Assembly: GCA_016764435.1 (NCBI GenBank)
Contig: JAESRX010000014.1
Coordinates: 28,245 to 62,115, forward strand
Origin: Flavobacteriaceae bacterium
GTDB taxonomy: Bacteria > Bacteroidota > Bacteroidia > Flavobacteriales > Flavobacteriaceae
Length of the DNA stretch: 33,871 bases
Reading direction: 5' to 3'
The stretch's first letter is position 1; every line of letters starts with the position of its first letter. The notes beneath the pieces were generated by a model, which saw nothing but the letters and a program-made list of their open reading frames with translations, had not been told where the DNA came from and ran no database searches. The position numbers and the translations under genes were made by a program. This document shows positions 23,555 through 32,349 of this stretch, piece by piece.

Positions 23555-25579
23555 TTAAACCTCCCCCAAATACTTACGTGTAAACCACTCCGTCCCTAAT
23601 AACACGATTAACAATCCTAGCAACCATTTCAGCTGAATCAAGGGGGTATTCGTAGTCACTGTTTTTTGAATTGGTTTTAAAGCATTATTTGACAGGAGAG
23701 CTGTCATAATTTCCGAAGCCACCTCCAAACTATAAAATTCTCCCTTGGATTTTATCGCCAAGTCTTTCATAACATCCACATTGGAGGCATCAAACACCTG
23801 CTCTGCATTGAATTCCTTGACACTAAACTTTCCGTATTTTTTTAGGAACTGCCCCTCTATGGAGATCGTAAAATGATACATCCCCACAGGAACATCATTC
23901 AGTACTACACTATAGGCATTGGAAGCTAAGGCAAAAGGCACCTTTTTTTTATAGCGTCCATCCCTTGCTTTTATTGCCAACCACAACTTGGCATTGGGGT
24001 CAAACTTGTAGTTATGATCCGTAAGTATAGCAGCGATATCTATGCGTTCATTTTCGTTGTAAAAGGAATTCGCTTGAACGGACAATCTTGACATATCAGC
24101 ATTAGTCGCCAAATACTGTATTAGATTCGCTAAAAAGGCATCAAACTTTAAAAATGACTGCTCTTTTTGATAATTAAAAGACCTCCATTTCCAAACACCA
24201 TCCCCTAAAAGAACAGCCGCTTTTTGCCCTTCGCTTGGTCGGTAAGTAAAGAGCAGTGGATCCTTCGTTCTTATCGTATTAATTTGTTGGTATAAGACGG
24301 TTTCAAAACTAGTAGAAACAGTCACTTTCCCAAAGGTGTCTTCTACAGGAGGCAACTCCGAAAACCCTATATCCTCAGTTAAAAACACAGAATACCCGGT
24401 ATTAAACACCGGTAAATACGCTTCTTTCACTCTAGATATATTCTTCTTAAAAACAGTTTGATGCTTGTTTAAAAACGCCCAATCAGTGGCTTTCCCTGTG
24501 ATGATAAAATAATTAATCTTAGCACGCTGTATCTTTTCAAATACGTTTTTAAAAGTAGCATTGGGCTGGTATAAAATAAGCAAATCAAAGCTGTTCAAGT
24601 TGGCAGTTAACTCTTGTATCGGGATGATACTTACTTTTCGCTGTTTATTGGTTTCTATACTTCGTTTTAGCATGCCTAGATCCGGGTGCATGACACCGGT
24701 AATAATGGCAATTTTAGATTGCTCATCAATCACATCTACCGCAAAACGTCGCTGATTATTCCTCGTGTTTTTTTCAGAGGTTAGCCCTGCTATCTGAAAA
24801 GTATAAAATTGTTTTCCTACCTTGTTTGAAGAGAGTTTAAATTGCACTTGCTTAGAATGTTCCCCTGGCTCCATGACTAGAGGTTCACTGTACACTTTCT
24901 TATTATTATGAACTACGGATACGGTAGTACGAAGCCCCTCTTCTCCAGAATAATAAATAAAAGCTTCTACAGGGAAATTGTTTTTTAAATAGGAATACTT
25001 ATTGACATTTAATTTATGGATACTCACATCGTTATAATGTACAGTATCACCTGTTATCACCGTATAAATGGGTTTTTCTACAGGTAAAAAATCCAAGGAA
25101 CTCCCTACGGTTTGATTCCCATCGGAAATTAATAACAAGGCTGCAGGCCTGTTTTTATAAACCTCTTGAAGGCTTGCTAAAGGCGTATATATAGATGTTA
25201 CCTTCTCGGTAAAACTCAAACTGTCTAATTCTTGAAGTGAGGCTCCAAATTTAAAATAACTAGTTTCAAATTTACCTTGAATTCCTTTGTTGGTTCTTAA
25301 GTCGTCAATAAAGGATTCTATTTGTTGCTGTTGTTTTTGTACAGAGCTAGAATTATCTACTAATACCGCTAACACAGGTTTCTCTATTCGGATGCTCGTT
25401 GTTTCAATTTGTGGATTGAAGAAGAGCATTAGCAAGGTGAAAATGGCTAAAAAACGCAAAAAAGCCAATAAAATATTGGCTTTTTTAATTGTTTTTTTAT
25501 AAAAATAATGGAACCATGCCCCTGCGCCTGCCACTACAAATGAGATGATAAGAAACAGTAACAATTGATTGTGCATCAT
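23555..25579 (-). CDS. VWA-domain membrane protein
   Basis: This 674-residue protein is anchored by two N-terminal hydrophobic segments (LLLFLIISFVVAGAGAWF about 6-23 and ILLAFLRFLAIFTLLMLFF about 36-54) and one C-terminal segment (WLLGLLIVLL about 653-662). Between them is a von Willebrand A-like domain with a DxSxS MIDAS core at D75-S79 (LVDNSSSV) and LLISDGNQ, which carries the second conserved Asp. A Rossmann-like central part and beta-rich C-terminal modules follow. Related membrane proteins with this layout occur across Bacteroidota, often linked to MoxR/Bat-type stress systems, but no MoxR gene is here. fabG lies 33 bases upstream on the same strand, so the two are probably co-transcribed. 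The biochemical role is unknown. Confidence 0.82.
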   Translation of the reverse strand: MMHNQLLLFLIISFVVAGAGAWFHYFYKKTIKKANILLAFLRFLAIFTLLMLFFNPQIETTSIRIEKPVLAVLVDNSSSVQKQQQQIESFIDDLRTNKGIQGKFETSYFKFGASLQELDSLSFTEKVTSIYTPLASLQEVYKNRPAALLLISDGNQTVGSSLDFLPVEKPIYTVITGDTVHYNDVSIHKLNVNKYSYLKNNFPVEAFIYYSGEEGLRTTVSVVHNNKKVYSEPLVMEPGEHSKQVQFKLSSNKVGKQFYTFQIAGLTSEKNTRNNQRRFAVDVIDEQSKIAIITGVMHPDLGMLKRSIETNKQRKVSIIPIQELTANLNSFDLLILYQPNATFKNVFEKIQRAKINYFIITGKATDWAFLNKHQTVFKKNISRVKEAYLPVFNTGYSVFLTEDIGFSELPPVEDTFGKVTVSTSFETVLYQQINTIRTKDPLLFTYRPSEGQKAAVLLGDGVWKWRSFNYQKEQSFLKFDAFLANLIQYLATNADMSRLSVQANSFYNENERIDIAAILTDHNYKFDPNAKLWLAIKARDGRYKKKVPFALASNAYSVVLNDVPVGMYHFTISIEGQFLKKYGKFSVKEFNAEQVFDASNVDVMKDLAIKSKGEFYSLEVASEIMTALLSNNALKPIQKTVTTNTPLIQLKWLLGLLIVLLGTEWFTRKYLGEV

Positions 25580-25612
25580 TATTTAATTTATTGAGACTCT
25601 AAAGATACTTAT

Positions 25613-26359
25613 TTAGGTTAACATTCCACCATCCACATTTAAGGTTTGTCCTGTAATATACGCAGACATCTCCGAAGCTAAAAACACGCAGGCATTTGCT
25701 ACATCTTCAGGAGAACCTCCACGTCTTAAAGGAATGGCTTTTCTCCATTCTTTTACGGTGTCTTGATTTAATTTATCCGTCATTTCAGTTTCAATAAATC
25801 CTGGTGCTACGGAGTTACAGCGAATATTACGAGATCCTAATTCCAAGGCTACTGATTTTGTAAACCCTAAAATACCTGCTTTAGAAGCCGCATAATTAGT
25901 TTGACCTGCATTTCCTTTAACACCCACCACAGAACTCATGTTAATAATAGATCCTGAACGTTGCTTCATCATAGGACGAATCACCGCTTTGGTTAAATTA
26001 AATACTGATTTTAAGTTGACTTCAATTACATCGTCAAAATCAGCTTCAGAAATACGCATTAACAAATTGTCTTTTGTAATCCCTGCATTGTTCACTAATA
26101 TATCAATGGTACCAAATTCTTTTAAGACATCCGCTGCCAATACTTGAGCTGCCTCAAAATTTGCAGCATTAGATTGGTATCCTTTGGCTTTTACCCCTAA
26201 ACTTTCTAATTCTTTTACTAATTCATCTGCCGCCGTAGCAGAAGAGTTATACGTAAATGCAACACTGGCACCTTGTTTTGCAAATGTCACTGCAATCCCT
26301 CTACCTATTCCTCTTGTTGCCCCAGTAATAAGGGCTATTTTATTTTCTAATAGTTTCAT
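25613..26359 (-). CDS. fabG: 3-oxoacyl-ACP reductase FabG
   Basis: FabG reduces 3-oxoacyl-ACP to 3-hydroxyacyl-ACP with NADPH in fatty-acid synthesis. The 248 residues form a classical short-chain dehydrogenase: cofactor motif TGATRGIG (12-19), NNAG (90-93), catalytic S143, Y156 and K160 in NYAASKAG, and the C-terminal SAYITGQTLNVDGGM. The agreement with housekeeping FabG (QTNYAASKAG, RCNSVAPGFIETEMTD, DVANACVFLASEMSAYITGQTL) makes it more likely than a general SDR. The ATG at 26359 has two possible -7 boxes upstream. Other fatty-acid genes are not nearby, so it is outside a fab cluster; the VWA membrane protein gene follows after 33 bases. Confidence 0.93.
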   Translation of the reverse strand: MKLLENKIALITGATRGIGRGIAVTFAKQGASVAFTYNSSATAADELVKELESLGVKAKGYQSNAANFEAAQVLAADVLKEFGTIDILVNNAGITKDNLLMRISEADFDDVIEVNLKSVFNLTKAVIRPMMKQRSGSIINMSSVVGVKGNAGQTNYAASKAGILGFTKSVALELGSRNIRCNSVAPGFIETEMTDKLNQDTVKEWRKAIPLRRGGSPEDVANACVFLASEMSAYITGQTLNVDGGMLT

Positions 26360-26373
26360 AAATCTATTGATTT

Positions 26374-26395
26374 CAAATTTAAAGTATCAAAGATA
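26374..26395 (-). promoter_or_regulatory. fabG promoter region with two -7 boxes
   Basis: The minus strand carries TATCTTTG (plus 26388-26395) and TAAATTTG (plus 26374-26381), both full matches to TAnnTTTG, 28 and 14 bases before the fabG ATG. I cannot tell which is used. Confidence 0.5.
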
Positions 26396-26726
26396 CTGCT
26401 TTTTTGTTTTGTATAAATGTTTGGAGGAACGAAAGTCCCTTTGACACTGTTCTCCTTTGATATTGATATCCTCTGACAATGATTTCCGTCAGATTTACTC
26501 TCCTGTAAGCGCCACTCAGGGAACTGTGCTTCCTATTTCAATCATGAATAGGTATGGTCATAGAAAAAAAGACTTATTGTTGTATTTCATTTTATGAATG
26601 CGATGTAAACTAATTAAAGATTGATGGTATAAACTAATTGAGACAACAGCTTCAAAACAGCCTCCAACCCTCTAAGTACGTTAGAATTCAATGCGAACTG
26701 AATGACATAAAGCCTATAATTATAAC

Positions 26727-26759
26727 AAAAAAAATCCCCAAGACGTATCTCAGGGATTT
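26727..26759 (-). terminator. Terminator of the M16 peptidase gene
   Basis: On the minus strand AAATCCC and GGGATTT arms (plus 26732-26738 with 26753-26759) form a stem with an inner AGA/TCT extension, followed by a T-run (plus-strand A at 26727-26734). It lies about 40 bases after the gene. Confidence 0.75.
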
Positions 26760-26797
26760 TAATTTATAAAATGCTATTTTCAATAAAAACAGTGGTT

Positions 26798-29755
26798 TTA
26801 CTGTTTTACATCTTCTAATTGATAATTAAAAAGATAGTTCACATCCAACTCTTTAAATTCACCAAGTTTCAGTAATTCTTTCATTTGCATGTCGTTTTTA
26901 TTACCTATCACCAATGATGTGTATTGTTTCTCTTTGATGTTTTCTACAAAAAACGTCGCCAAATCTTTCATGGTTATGTTTTGAACTTCTTCGTAAATAT
27001 CTTTTCTAATATCATAATCAATATCACGTTTTTTCAAGCTTTCATAGGTCCAGAAAATACTAGATTTAGTAATTCGTTGTGCTGCCAATTTTTTAATAGT
27101 CGCTTCTTTCGCTGCTTTAAATTGTTCTTCAGCCTCTGGCATATTTCTCATTAATCCCAACATCGCATCAACAGCTTGAGGTAATTTATTTGCCTGAGTT
27201 CCTACATAGGCATAGATAACATTAGATTCGTCACTTTTACTAGCATTTGAATACGATGCAAAAGCAGAATACGCTAAAGACTTCGATTCACGAATTTCCT
27301 GGAAAACAATAGAAGATAAACCGCTTCCAAAATAAGCATTGAATACTTTAGAAAGGGCTAATTTTTTCTTATCGAATTTATCCCCTTTAGATACCAATAG
27401 GATTTCAGACTGTACCATATCAAAATCTACAAAATAAACTTTTCCTCCAGTTTCTTGTTGGATATATTTGGTAGCCGTTGGATATTCTTTTAGTGTTTCT
27501 GGTAAAATATGCAATTCGTTCAAGGCACTAGTCGCTTTAGTCACATCTTTTCCATAATAGAAAATACGTTGCTTAAAGTTCTTAAGATCTTTTACCAATG
27601 CTATTAGCTCGATAGGATCCATGGCTTTTAATTCGGATGCTTTGTAAATATCTCTCAGGTCAGAATCTTCTCCATAAATAGCATAATTCAACAAACCATT
27701 GAACAGGATATTTCCTTTTTGAGTTTTCCCATTAGCGCGTCCTTTTATCATTTTAGCAACAAACTTATCATATGATTCTTGATCTGCGACTGCATTCGTC
27801 CATAGGTTTTCTAGCAATGCCAATCCTGGTTTTAAATTCTCATTCAATCCAGAGATATAAACATACGATTTATCCGACCCCGTACTTACACCATAATTAA
27901 TTCCTAATTTATAAAATTCTTTCTTTAAATCTTCTGCAGACATCTCTTTAGTCCCTACATAGTTTAAATATCCTACGGCCAATTCTAATTTTTTATTATG
28001 GTTTTTACCCATATCAAAAATGATATTCAAATTGAATAAATCATTGTTTTCATTTTTAATATAAGATACCTCCACACCATTCCCAAGAGTAGTAGTTTTG
28101 ATTTTCTCTTTATAATCGATAAAAACAGGTGCTAAATCGGTAGAAGTTAACTTAGAAAATTCAGTATTAAAAATTGATTTTTTCCCTCTATTCAATTCTA
28201 CAGGTGTAATTCCAGGATTGGAAACTTTGGTAATATTAGCATCTTTTCCTTGTCTTTTATAAGTGATTACATAATTATCCTTGTAAAAACGATTTGAAAA
28301 GTCCATCACATCTTGTTTTGTGATTTTTTTCAATTCTTCTATAAAAGATATTTCTGAAGTCCAATTTTCATGATGAATAAAGGCATTGTAATAAGCGCTC
28401 GCTAATGCGCTGCTATTTTCGTACTGCTGTGTTTTAGACAATTTCATGTCGTTAATTACAGCGGCCAACATCCACTCATCAAACTCCCCTTTTTTAAGTT
28501 TTTCTATTTGTTCGAATAATAATTCTTTTACTTCGTCCAAGGTTTGATCTTGCTTAGGAGACCCAGAAAAACTGTGATATCCATAGTCATTTAAAAAGGT
28601 AGGTGAACAACCCGCGTGTTGTACAGCTTGTTTTTGATTTAAGTTTAAATCTATTAATCCAGCCTTCCCATTAGACAATAACATGTCTACCATGGTTAAT
28701 AATTTTTGATCTTCTGATCCAATTCCTTCCGATCTATAAGCAATGCTTACAGAAGCTGCTGTAGGTCCAAATACCTCTTTTATAATAGGTGCAGTAATAG
28801 GCTCTTCTGTTGGCAATATAGGATGAACTACTTCCTTACGTTCCATTTTCCCAAAGTGCTCATCGACCAATTTAATGGTTTTTTCAAACTCAAAATCTCC
28901 CACTAATACCATGGCCATATTATTAGGAACATAGTATTTATTAAAATAATTATGAATGGCCACCATGGATGGGTTTTTCAAATGTGCTGCTGTTCCTATC
29001 GTTGATTGTTGCCCGTAAGGATGTTTAGGAAATAATCCTTCTAACATCGCTGCATACCCTTTTCTAAAGTCGTTATCCTGACCACGGTTAAACTCTTCGA
29101 ATACCACTTCTAATTCCGTATGGAACAGGCGCAATACCAATTCACTAAAACGCTCATGTTCTAAGGTCAACCATTTTTCTAATTCGTTTGCTGGAATTTT
29201 ATTTTTATAAATAGTTTCTTCAAACCAAGTATGTGCATTGGTTCCAGTAGCCCCCATAGAAGAGGTTAATTTATCATATTCATTGGCTATCGAATACTGA
29301 GAAGCTTTGAATGATTCCGCATCTATCTTTTTATACAATTCGATTTTCTTAGCGTCGTCTGTTTCATTTTTACGTTGCTCGTACAATGAAGAAATTTCAT
29401 GCAAATGCACTTTTTCTTTTTCCCAATCCAAGGTCCCCATTTTAGAGGTCCCTTTAAATACCATGTGCTCTAAATAGTGAGCAAGTCCGGTAGCTTCCGC
29501 GGGATCATAATTAGATCCTGCTCTCACAGCTATAAAAGTTTGGATTTTTGGCTCCTCTCCATTCTTACTTAAATACACCTTTAAACCATTCTCTAAAGTA
29601 TATAAACGCAAGCCTGTTGGATCATTTTCTACTGTTTCGTAGCGATACCCATTCGCATCTTTATTTTCTTTGACTTCGAAAGACACGTCGTCCGAAGTTT
29701 TACAAGATGACACGGCTAAACCGGTCAATAGTACTATTACACTAAGTTTTCTCAT
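26798..29755 (-). CDS. M16-family zinc peptidase lipoprotein
   Basis: This 985-residue protein is a pitrilysin-type (M16) metallopeptidase. It starts with a lipoprotein signal (MRKLSVIVLLTGLAVSSC, lipidation at C18), so it is membrane-anchored. The inverted zinc motif HYLEH is at 93-97 (GLAHYLEHMVFKGT), followed by the usual distal glutamate in EVVFEEFNRGQDNDFRKG. Two M16 halves follow: the active N-terminal half and a C-terminal half (from about residue 540, beginning KTTTLGNGVEVSYIKNENNDLFN) that lacks a zinc motif and closes the chamber, then a final domain with the R/Y-rich substrate-side segment. Length suits the long insulinase-like form. Substrate peptides are unknown. The ATG at 29755 follows a TATATTTG box and a hairpin. 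It is transcribed alone. Confidence 0.9.
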   Translation of the reverse strand: MRKLSVIVLLTGLAVSSCKTSDDVSFEVKENKDANGYRYETVENDPTGLRLYTLENGLKVYLSKNGEEPKIQTFIAVRAGSNYDPAEATGLAHYLEHMVFKGTSKMGTLDWEKEKVHLHEISSLYEQRKNETDDAKKIELYKKIDAESFKASQYSIANEYDKLTSSMGATGTNAHTWFEETIYKNKIPANELEKWLTLEHERFSELVLRLFHTELEVVFEEFNRGQDNDFRKGYAAMLEGLFPKHPYGQQSTIGTAAHLKNPSMVAIHNYFNKYYVPNNMAMVLVGDFEFEKTIKLVDEHFGKMERKEVVHPILPTEEPITAPIIKEVFGPTAASVSIAYRSEGIGSEDQKLLTMVDMLLSNGKAGLIDLNLNQKQAVQHAGCSPTFLNDYGYHSFSGSPKQDQTLDEVKELLFEQIEKLKKGEFDEWMLAAVINDMKLSKTQQYENSSALASAYYNAFIHHENWTSEISFIEELKKITKQDVMDFSNRFYKDNYVITYKRQGKDANITKVSNPGITPVELNRGKKSIFNTEFSKLTSTDLAPVFIDYKEKIKTTTLGNGVEVSYIKNENNDLFNLNIIFDMGKNHNKKLELAVGYLNYVGTKEMSAEDLKKEFYKLGINYGVSTGSDKSYVYISGLNENLKPGLALLENLWTNAVADQESYDKFVAKMIKGRANGKTQKGNILFNGLLNYAIYGEDSDLRDIYKASELKAMDPIELIALVKDLKNFKQRIFYYGKDVTKATSALNELHILPETLKEYPTATKYIQQETGGKVYFVDFDMVQSEILLVSKGDKFDKKKLALSKVFNAYFGSGLSSIVFQEIRESKSLAYSAFASYSNASKSDESNVIYAYVGTQANKLPQAVDAMLGLMRNMPEAEEQFKAAKEATIKKLAAQRITKSSIFWTYESLKKRDIDYDIRKDIYEEVQNITMKDLATFFVENIKEKQYTSLVIGNKNDMQMKELLKLGEFKELDVNYLFNYQLEDVKQ

Positions 29756-29777
29756 TGTTAATAAATTGATTGTTAAG

Positions 29778-29806
29778 CATCACTGAATCTGTGATGTTCA
29801 AATATA
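29778..29806 (-). promoter_or_regulatory. M16 peptidase promoter -7 box with a stem-loop at the expected RNA 5' end
   Basis: The minus strand reads TATATTTG (plus 29799-29806). Directly downstream lies CATCAC / GTGATG (plus 29778-29783 with 29791-29796, 7-base loop), which would sit at the very start of the transcript. It may be a leader hairpin or an operator. Confidence 0.5.
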
Positions 29807-29948
29807 CTATCGCCGAGGGTAAAAAACTATTGAAAATTCTATTTTATGTTTATTTTAACATTCATGAACACACCCGTTAACTCACTACGCTAAAGAGTGT
29901 TGCAACATGTAATTCTTGTATAAAACGTCTAAATCAAGCAGTTAAAAA

Positions 29949-30704
29949 TTAGCGTTTACTTTTGCGTCGTTGCTTTTCTTTATTTTTCACAAACACCAAT
30001 TTATGCTTACTTTTATGGTTATCTCTACGTTCCAATTCAAAATTTCCGATGGATTTAATTAAGGGAGTCAATTTATCGAAGCCATAATTTCTAGAGTCAA
30101 AATTCGGTTGTTTTTTTTGCAATAAACTTCCTACATCGCCCAGAAAGGCCCAACCATCATCATCGGATAGGTCAGAAATGGTACTCGATATTAAACGTAT
30201 TACTTTTGGAGTAACTTGGTCAATACTTTCTTTTGCGACTTCTTTAGTTGTCGTATCATTTTTTTCTACGGATTGATGTCTGATAATTTCTATATAGATG
30301 AATTTATCACAGGCCACAATAAAGGGATTCGGTGTCTTTTTTTCACCTATACCTATCACTTGCATTCCTGCTTCTCTTAATCTAGTTGCTAATCGTGTAA
30401 AATCACTATCACTAGACACTAGGCAAAATCCACTTACTTTTCCCGAATATAAGATATCCATAGCATCAATAATCATGGCAGAATCCGTCGCATTTTTACC
30501 CGTAGTATAGGCGTACTGCTGAATGGGAGTTATGGCATTTTCTAATAATAGATTTTTCCATTTATTTAAATTGGGTTTGGTCCAATCTCCGTAAATCCGC
30601 TTTATAGTAGGATTTCCGTATTTAGCAATTTCTTCCATCATCTCTTTTACATGAGCTGAAGGGATATTATCGCCATCTATAAGTACTGCAAGATTTAAAT
30701 TCAT
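29949..30704 (-). CDS. NYN-domain protein with C-terminal OST-HTH/LOTUS domain
   Basis: The 251-residue protein has an N-terminal NYN (PIN-like) nuclease domain and a C-terminal OST-HTH/LOTUS domain. The NYN part shows the conserved acidic residues: D10 and D12 in LIDGDN, the ATDSAMIIDAMDIL cluster, and SSDSDFTRLATRLREAG. The C-terminal part has the OST-HTH pattern GWAFLGDVGSLLQKKQPNFDSRNYGFDKLTPLIKS. This pairing suggests an RNA-binding protein that may cleave RNA; activity is inferred from the family. The frame is open to a TTG at 30740, but the ATG at 30704 (MNLNLAVLIDGDN) fits the family start. A lysine/arginine-rich tail (KEKQRRKSKR) ends it. It stands alone. Confidence 0.85.
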   Translation of the reverse strand: MNLNLAVLIDGDNIPSAHVKEMMEEIAKYGNPTIKRIYGDWTKPNLNKWKNLLLENAITPIQQYAYTTGKNATDSAMIIDAMDILYSGKVSGFCLVSSDSDFTRLATRLREAGMQVIGIGEKKTPNPFIVACDKFIYIEIIRHQSVEKNDTTTKEVAKESIDQVTPKVIRLISSTISDLSDDDGWAFLGDVGSLLQKKQPNFDSRNYGFDKLTPLIKSIGNFELERRDNHKSKHKLVFVKNKEKQRRKSKR

Positions 30705-31394
30705 AAGTGCAATTTGGATTATATTTAAGGGAAGGTACAAAAAGGAAAGGAACTATTTACAAATCTTTTAAAATGATATGCGCAGACCTCCTGGCTAAAT
30801 CAAATTAAAACCCGCCTATTAAAATTCATATCTCCTCATTTTCAATTTGACAAATAATCCAATGCGCTCGATTTAATCTCTGGAAGTAAAACCTCTCGAT
30901 ACTTATGTTTTAATGCCTTTGGCTTTCCGACGTCATTACGGATGTCAGGATCACTCCTTTAATAATGTATTGATCTACTTCCGTATTTTATTAACCCTTA
31001 CTATCCCAAGCGTATAACCTCTCCAATATTCTTCTATAAACACACCATTTATTATTCAATCCATTCTTTACGAAATGAATCGTAGTCAATAAATATACGG
31101 AGGGCATCATTTTGATCATTCCAAGTCTTTCGCTACAGTCTGTTATTTTGGATAACTCTTTTCTATTTGAATAAATACAACTATTCCTCCTGAGAATCAA
31201 AGAGAAGTTCTGTTGAAACAACGGGGAATTTTAGAGTAATGAATACGCATTCCTAACTAATTAAGTTTTTTAATGCACCCATTTGTCTTTCATTTAAATC
31301 AAAAACAATAAAAACACGCACAGAATCTACTGTACAAAAAAAACCTGCGAATAAATTCGCAGGTTTTTTATAAAAATATTTTCACCATCAAATA
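30705..31394. other. Intergenic region, NYN gene to sucD
   Basis: About 690 bases with no supportable gene. The sucD terminator lies at its right end (31336-31369). One minus-strand frame (30991-31221) starts at TTG, has no recognisable features and is not accepted. The rest is unexplained. Confidence 0.5.
31336..31369 (-). terminator. Terminator of sucD
   Basis: A 13-bp stem (31338-31350 with 31357-31369; core ACCTGCGA/TCGCAGGT, loop ATAAAT) has A/T runs on both flanks. It starts 26 bases after the sucD stop. Confidence 0.9.
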
Positions 31395-32267
31395 CTATCC
31401 TAGTATTTCAGCAATTTTTACACCAATTTTTGCTGGAGATTCCACTACGTGGATTCCATTTTCTGCTAGGATTTTCATCTTCGCTTCTGCAGTATCGTCA
31501 GCACCCCCAACAATAGCACCTGCATGTCCCATCGTACGACCTGCTGGAGCTGTTTGCCCTGCGATAAATCCTACTACCGGTTTGCGGTTACCATCAGCTT
31601 TCACCCAACGGGCTGCTTCAGCTTCTAGGTTTCCACCTATTTCTCCAATCATTACGATTGCATCTGTTTCATCATCATTCATTAGTAACTCTACAGCTTC
31701 CTTCGTCGTCGTTCCAATAATTGGATCACCACCAATTCCAATCGCTGTTGAAATACCATATCCTTGTTTCACTACTTGATCCGCTGCTTCGTAGGTTAAC
31801 GTTCCCGATTTAGAAACAATTCCTACACGTCCTTTTTTAAAAATAAATCCTGGCATGATTCCAACTTTAGCTTCCCCTGCAGTAATCACTCCAGGACAGT
31901 TAGGTCCAATCAATCGACATTCTTTAGATTTGATGTATTCTTTTACTTTTACCATATCAGCAACAGGAATACCTTCGGTAATACAAATGATTACTTTAAT
32001 TCCAGCGTCTGCAGCTTCCATAATTGCATCTGCCGCGAATGCTGGTGGTACAAAAATAATACTTGTATCAGCTTCTGCTTTATCTACCGCGTCTTTTACA
32101 GTGTTAAATACGGGTTTGTCTAAGTGTGTTTGACCACCTTTCCCTGGAGTTACTCCTCCTACAACATTGGTTCCATACTCAATCATTTGAGTTGCGTGAA
32201 ACGTCCCTTCTCCTCCAGTAAATCCTTGAACTATAACTTTTGAATTTTTATTAACTAAAACACTCAT
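31395..32267 (-). CDS. sucD: Succinyl-CoA synthetase, alpha subunit
   Basis: SucD is the nucleotide-binding/phosphohistidine-bearing alpha subunit of succinyl-CoA synthetase, which converts succinyl-CoA to succinate in the citric acid cycle with ATP or GTP formation. The 290 residues are full length. Landmarks are the CoA-binding [15 protein letters not shown] start, [27 protein letters not shown] (120-129), and the catalytic H248 in [13 protein letters not shown]. The beta subunit gene sucC is not in the window. Its ATG at 32267 has a TACATTTG promoter box 44 bases upstream, so it can be transcribed independently of lpxD, 82 bases away. A terminator follows. Confidence 0.97.
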   Translation of the reverse strand: MSVLVNKNSKVIVQGFTGGEGTFHATQMIEYGTNVVGGVTPGKGGQTHLDKPVFNTVKDAVDKAEADTSIIFVPPAFAADAIMEAADAGIKVIICITEGIPVADMVKVKEYIKSKECRLIGPNCPGVITAGEAKVGIMPGFIFKKGRVGIVSKSGTLTYEAADQVVKQGYGISTAIGIGGDPIIGTTTKEAVELLMNDDETDAIVMIGEIGGNLEAEAARWVKADGNRKPVVGFIAGQTAPAGRTMGHAGAIVGGADDTAEAKMKILAENGIHVVESPAKIGVKIAEILG

Positions 32268-32311
32268 ATGGTTTATATTTTTGAATTATTTGCTCTTTAT
32301 TCTATTGAATA

Positions 32312-32319
32312 CAAATGTA
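32312..32319 (-). promoter_or_regulatory. sucD promoter -7 box (TACATTTG)
   Basis: The minus strand reads TACATTTG, matching TAnnTTTG, in the 82-base gap between lpxD and sucD, 44 bases before the sucD ATG. Confidence 0.5.
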
Positions 32320-32349
32320 ATTGATTAATTAAATTACGAAAACATTTTC

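Larger units (their letters stand above)
26360..26797. other. Intergenic region, fabG to M16 peptidase
   Basis: The 438-base gap contains the fabG promoter boxes at the left and the M16 terminator at the right. A weak 6-bp hairpin (26472-26477 with 26488-26493) is in between. No gene is seen. Confidence 0.5.

Noticed and set aside
26472..26493. Hairpin TCTGAC / GTCAGA in the gap between fabG and the M16 gene
   Set aside because: The stem is only 6 bp with a 10-base loop and no T-tract, and it is not positioned as a terminator for either gene.
30991..31221. Minus-strand open frame of 76 codons between the NYN gene and sucD
   Set aside because: It starts at TTG, has no recognisable domain, signal or membrane segment, lies in an otherwise gene-free gap and has no promoter box at a fitting distance.
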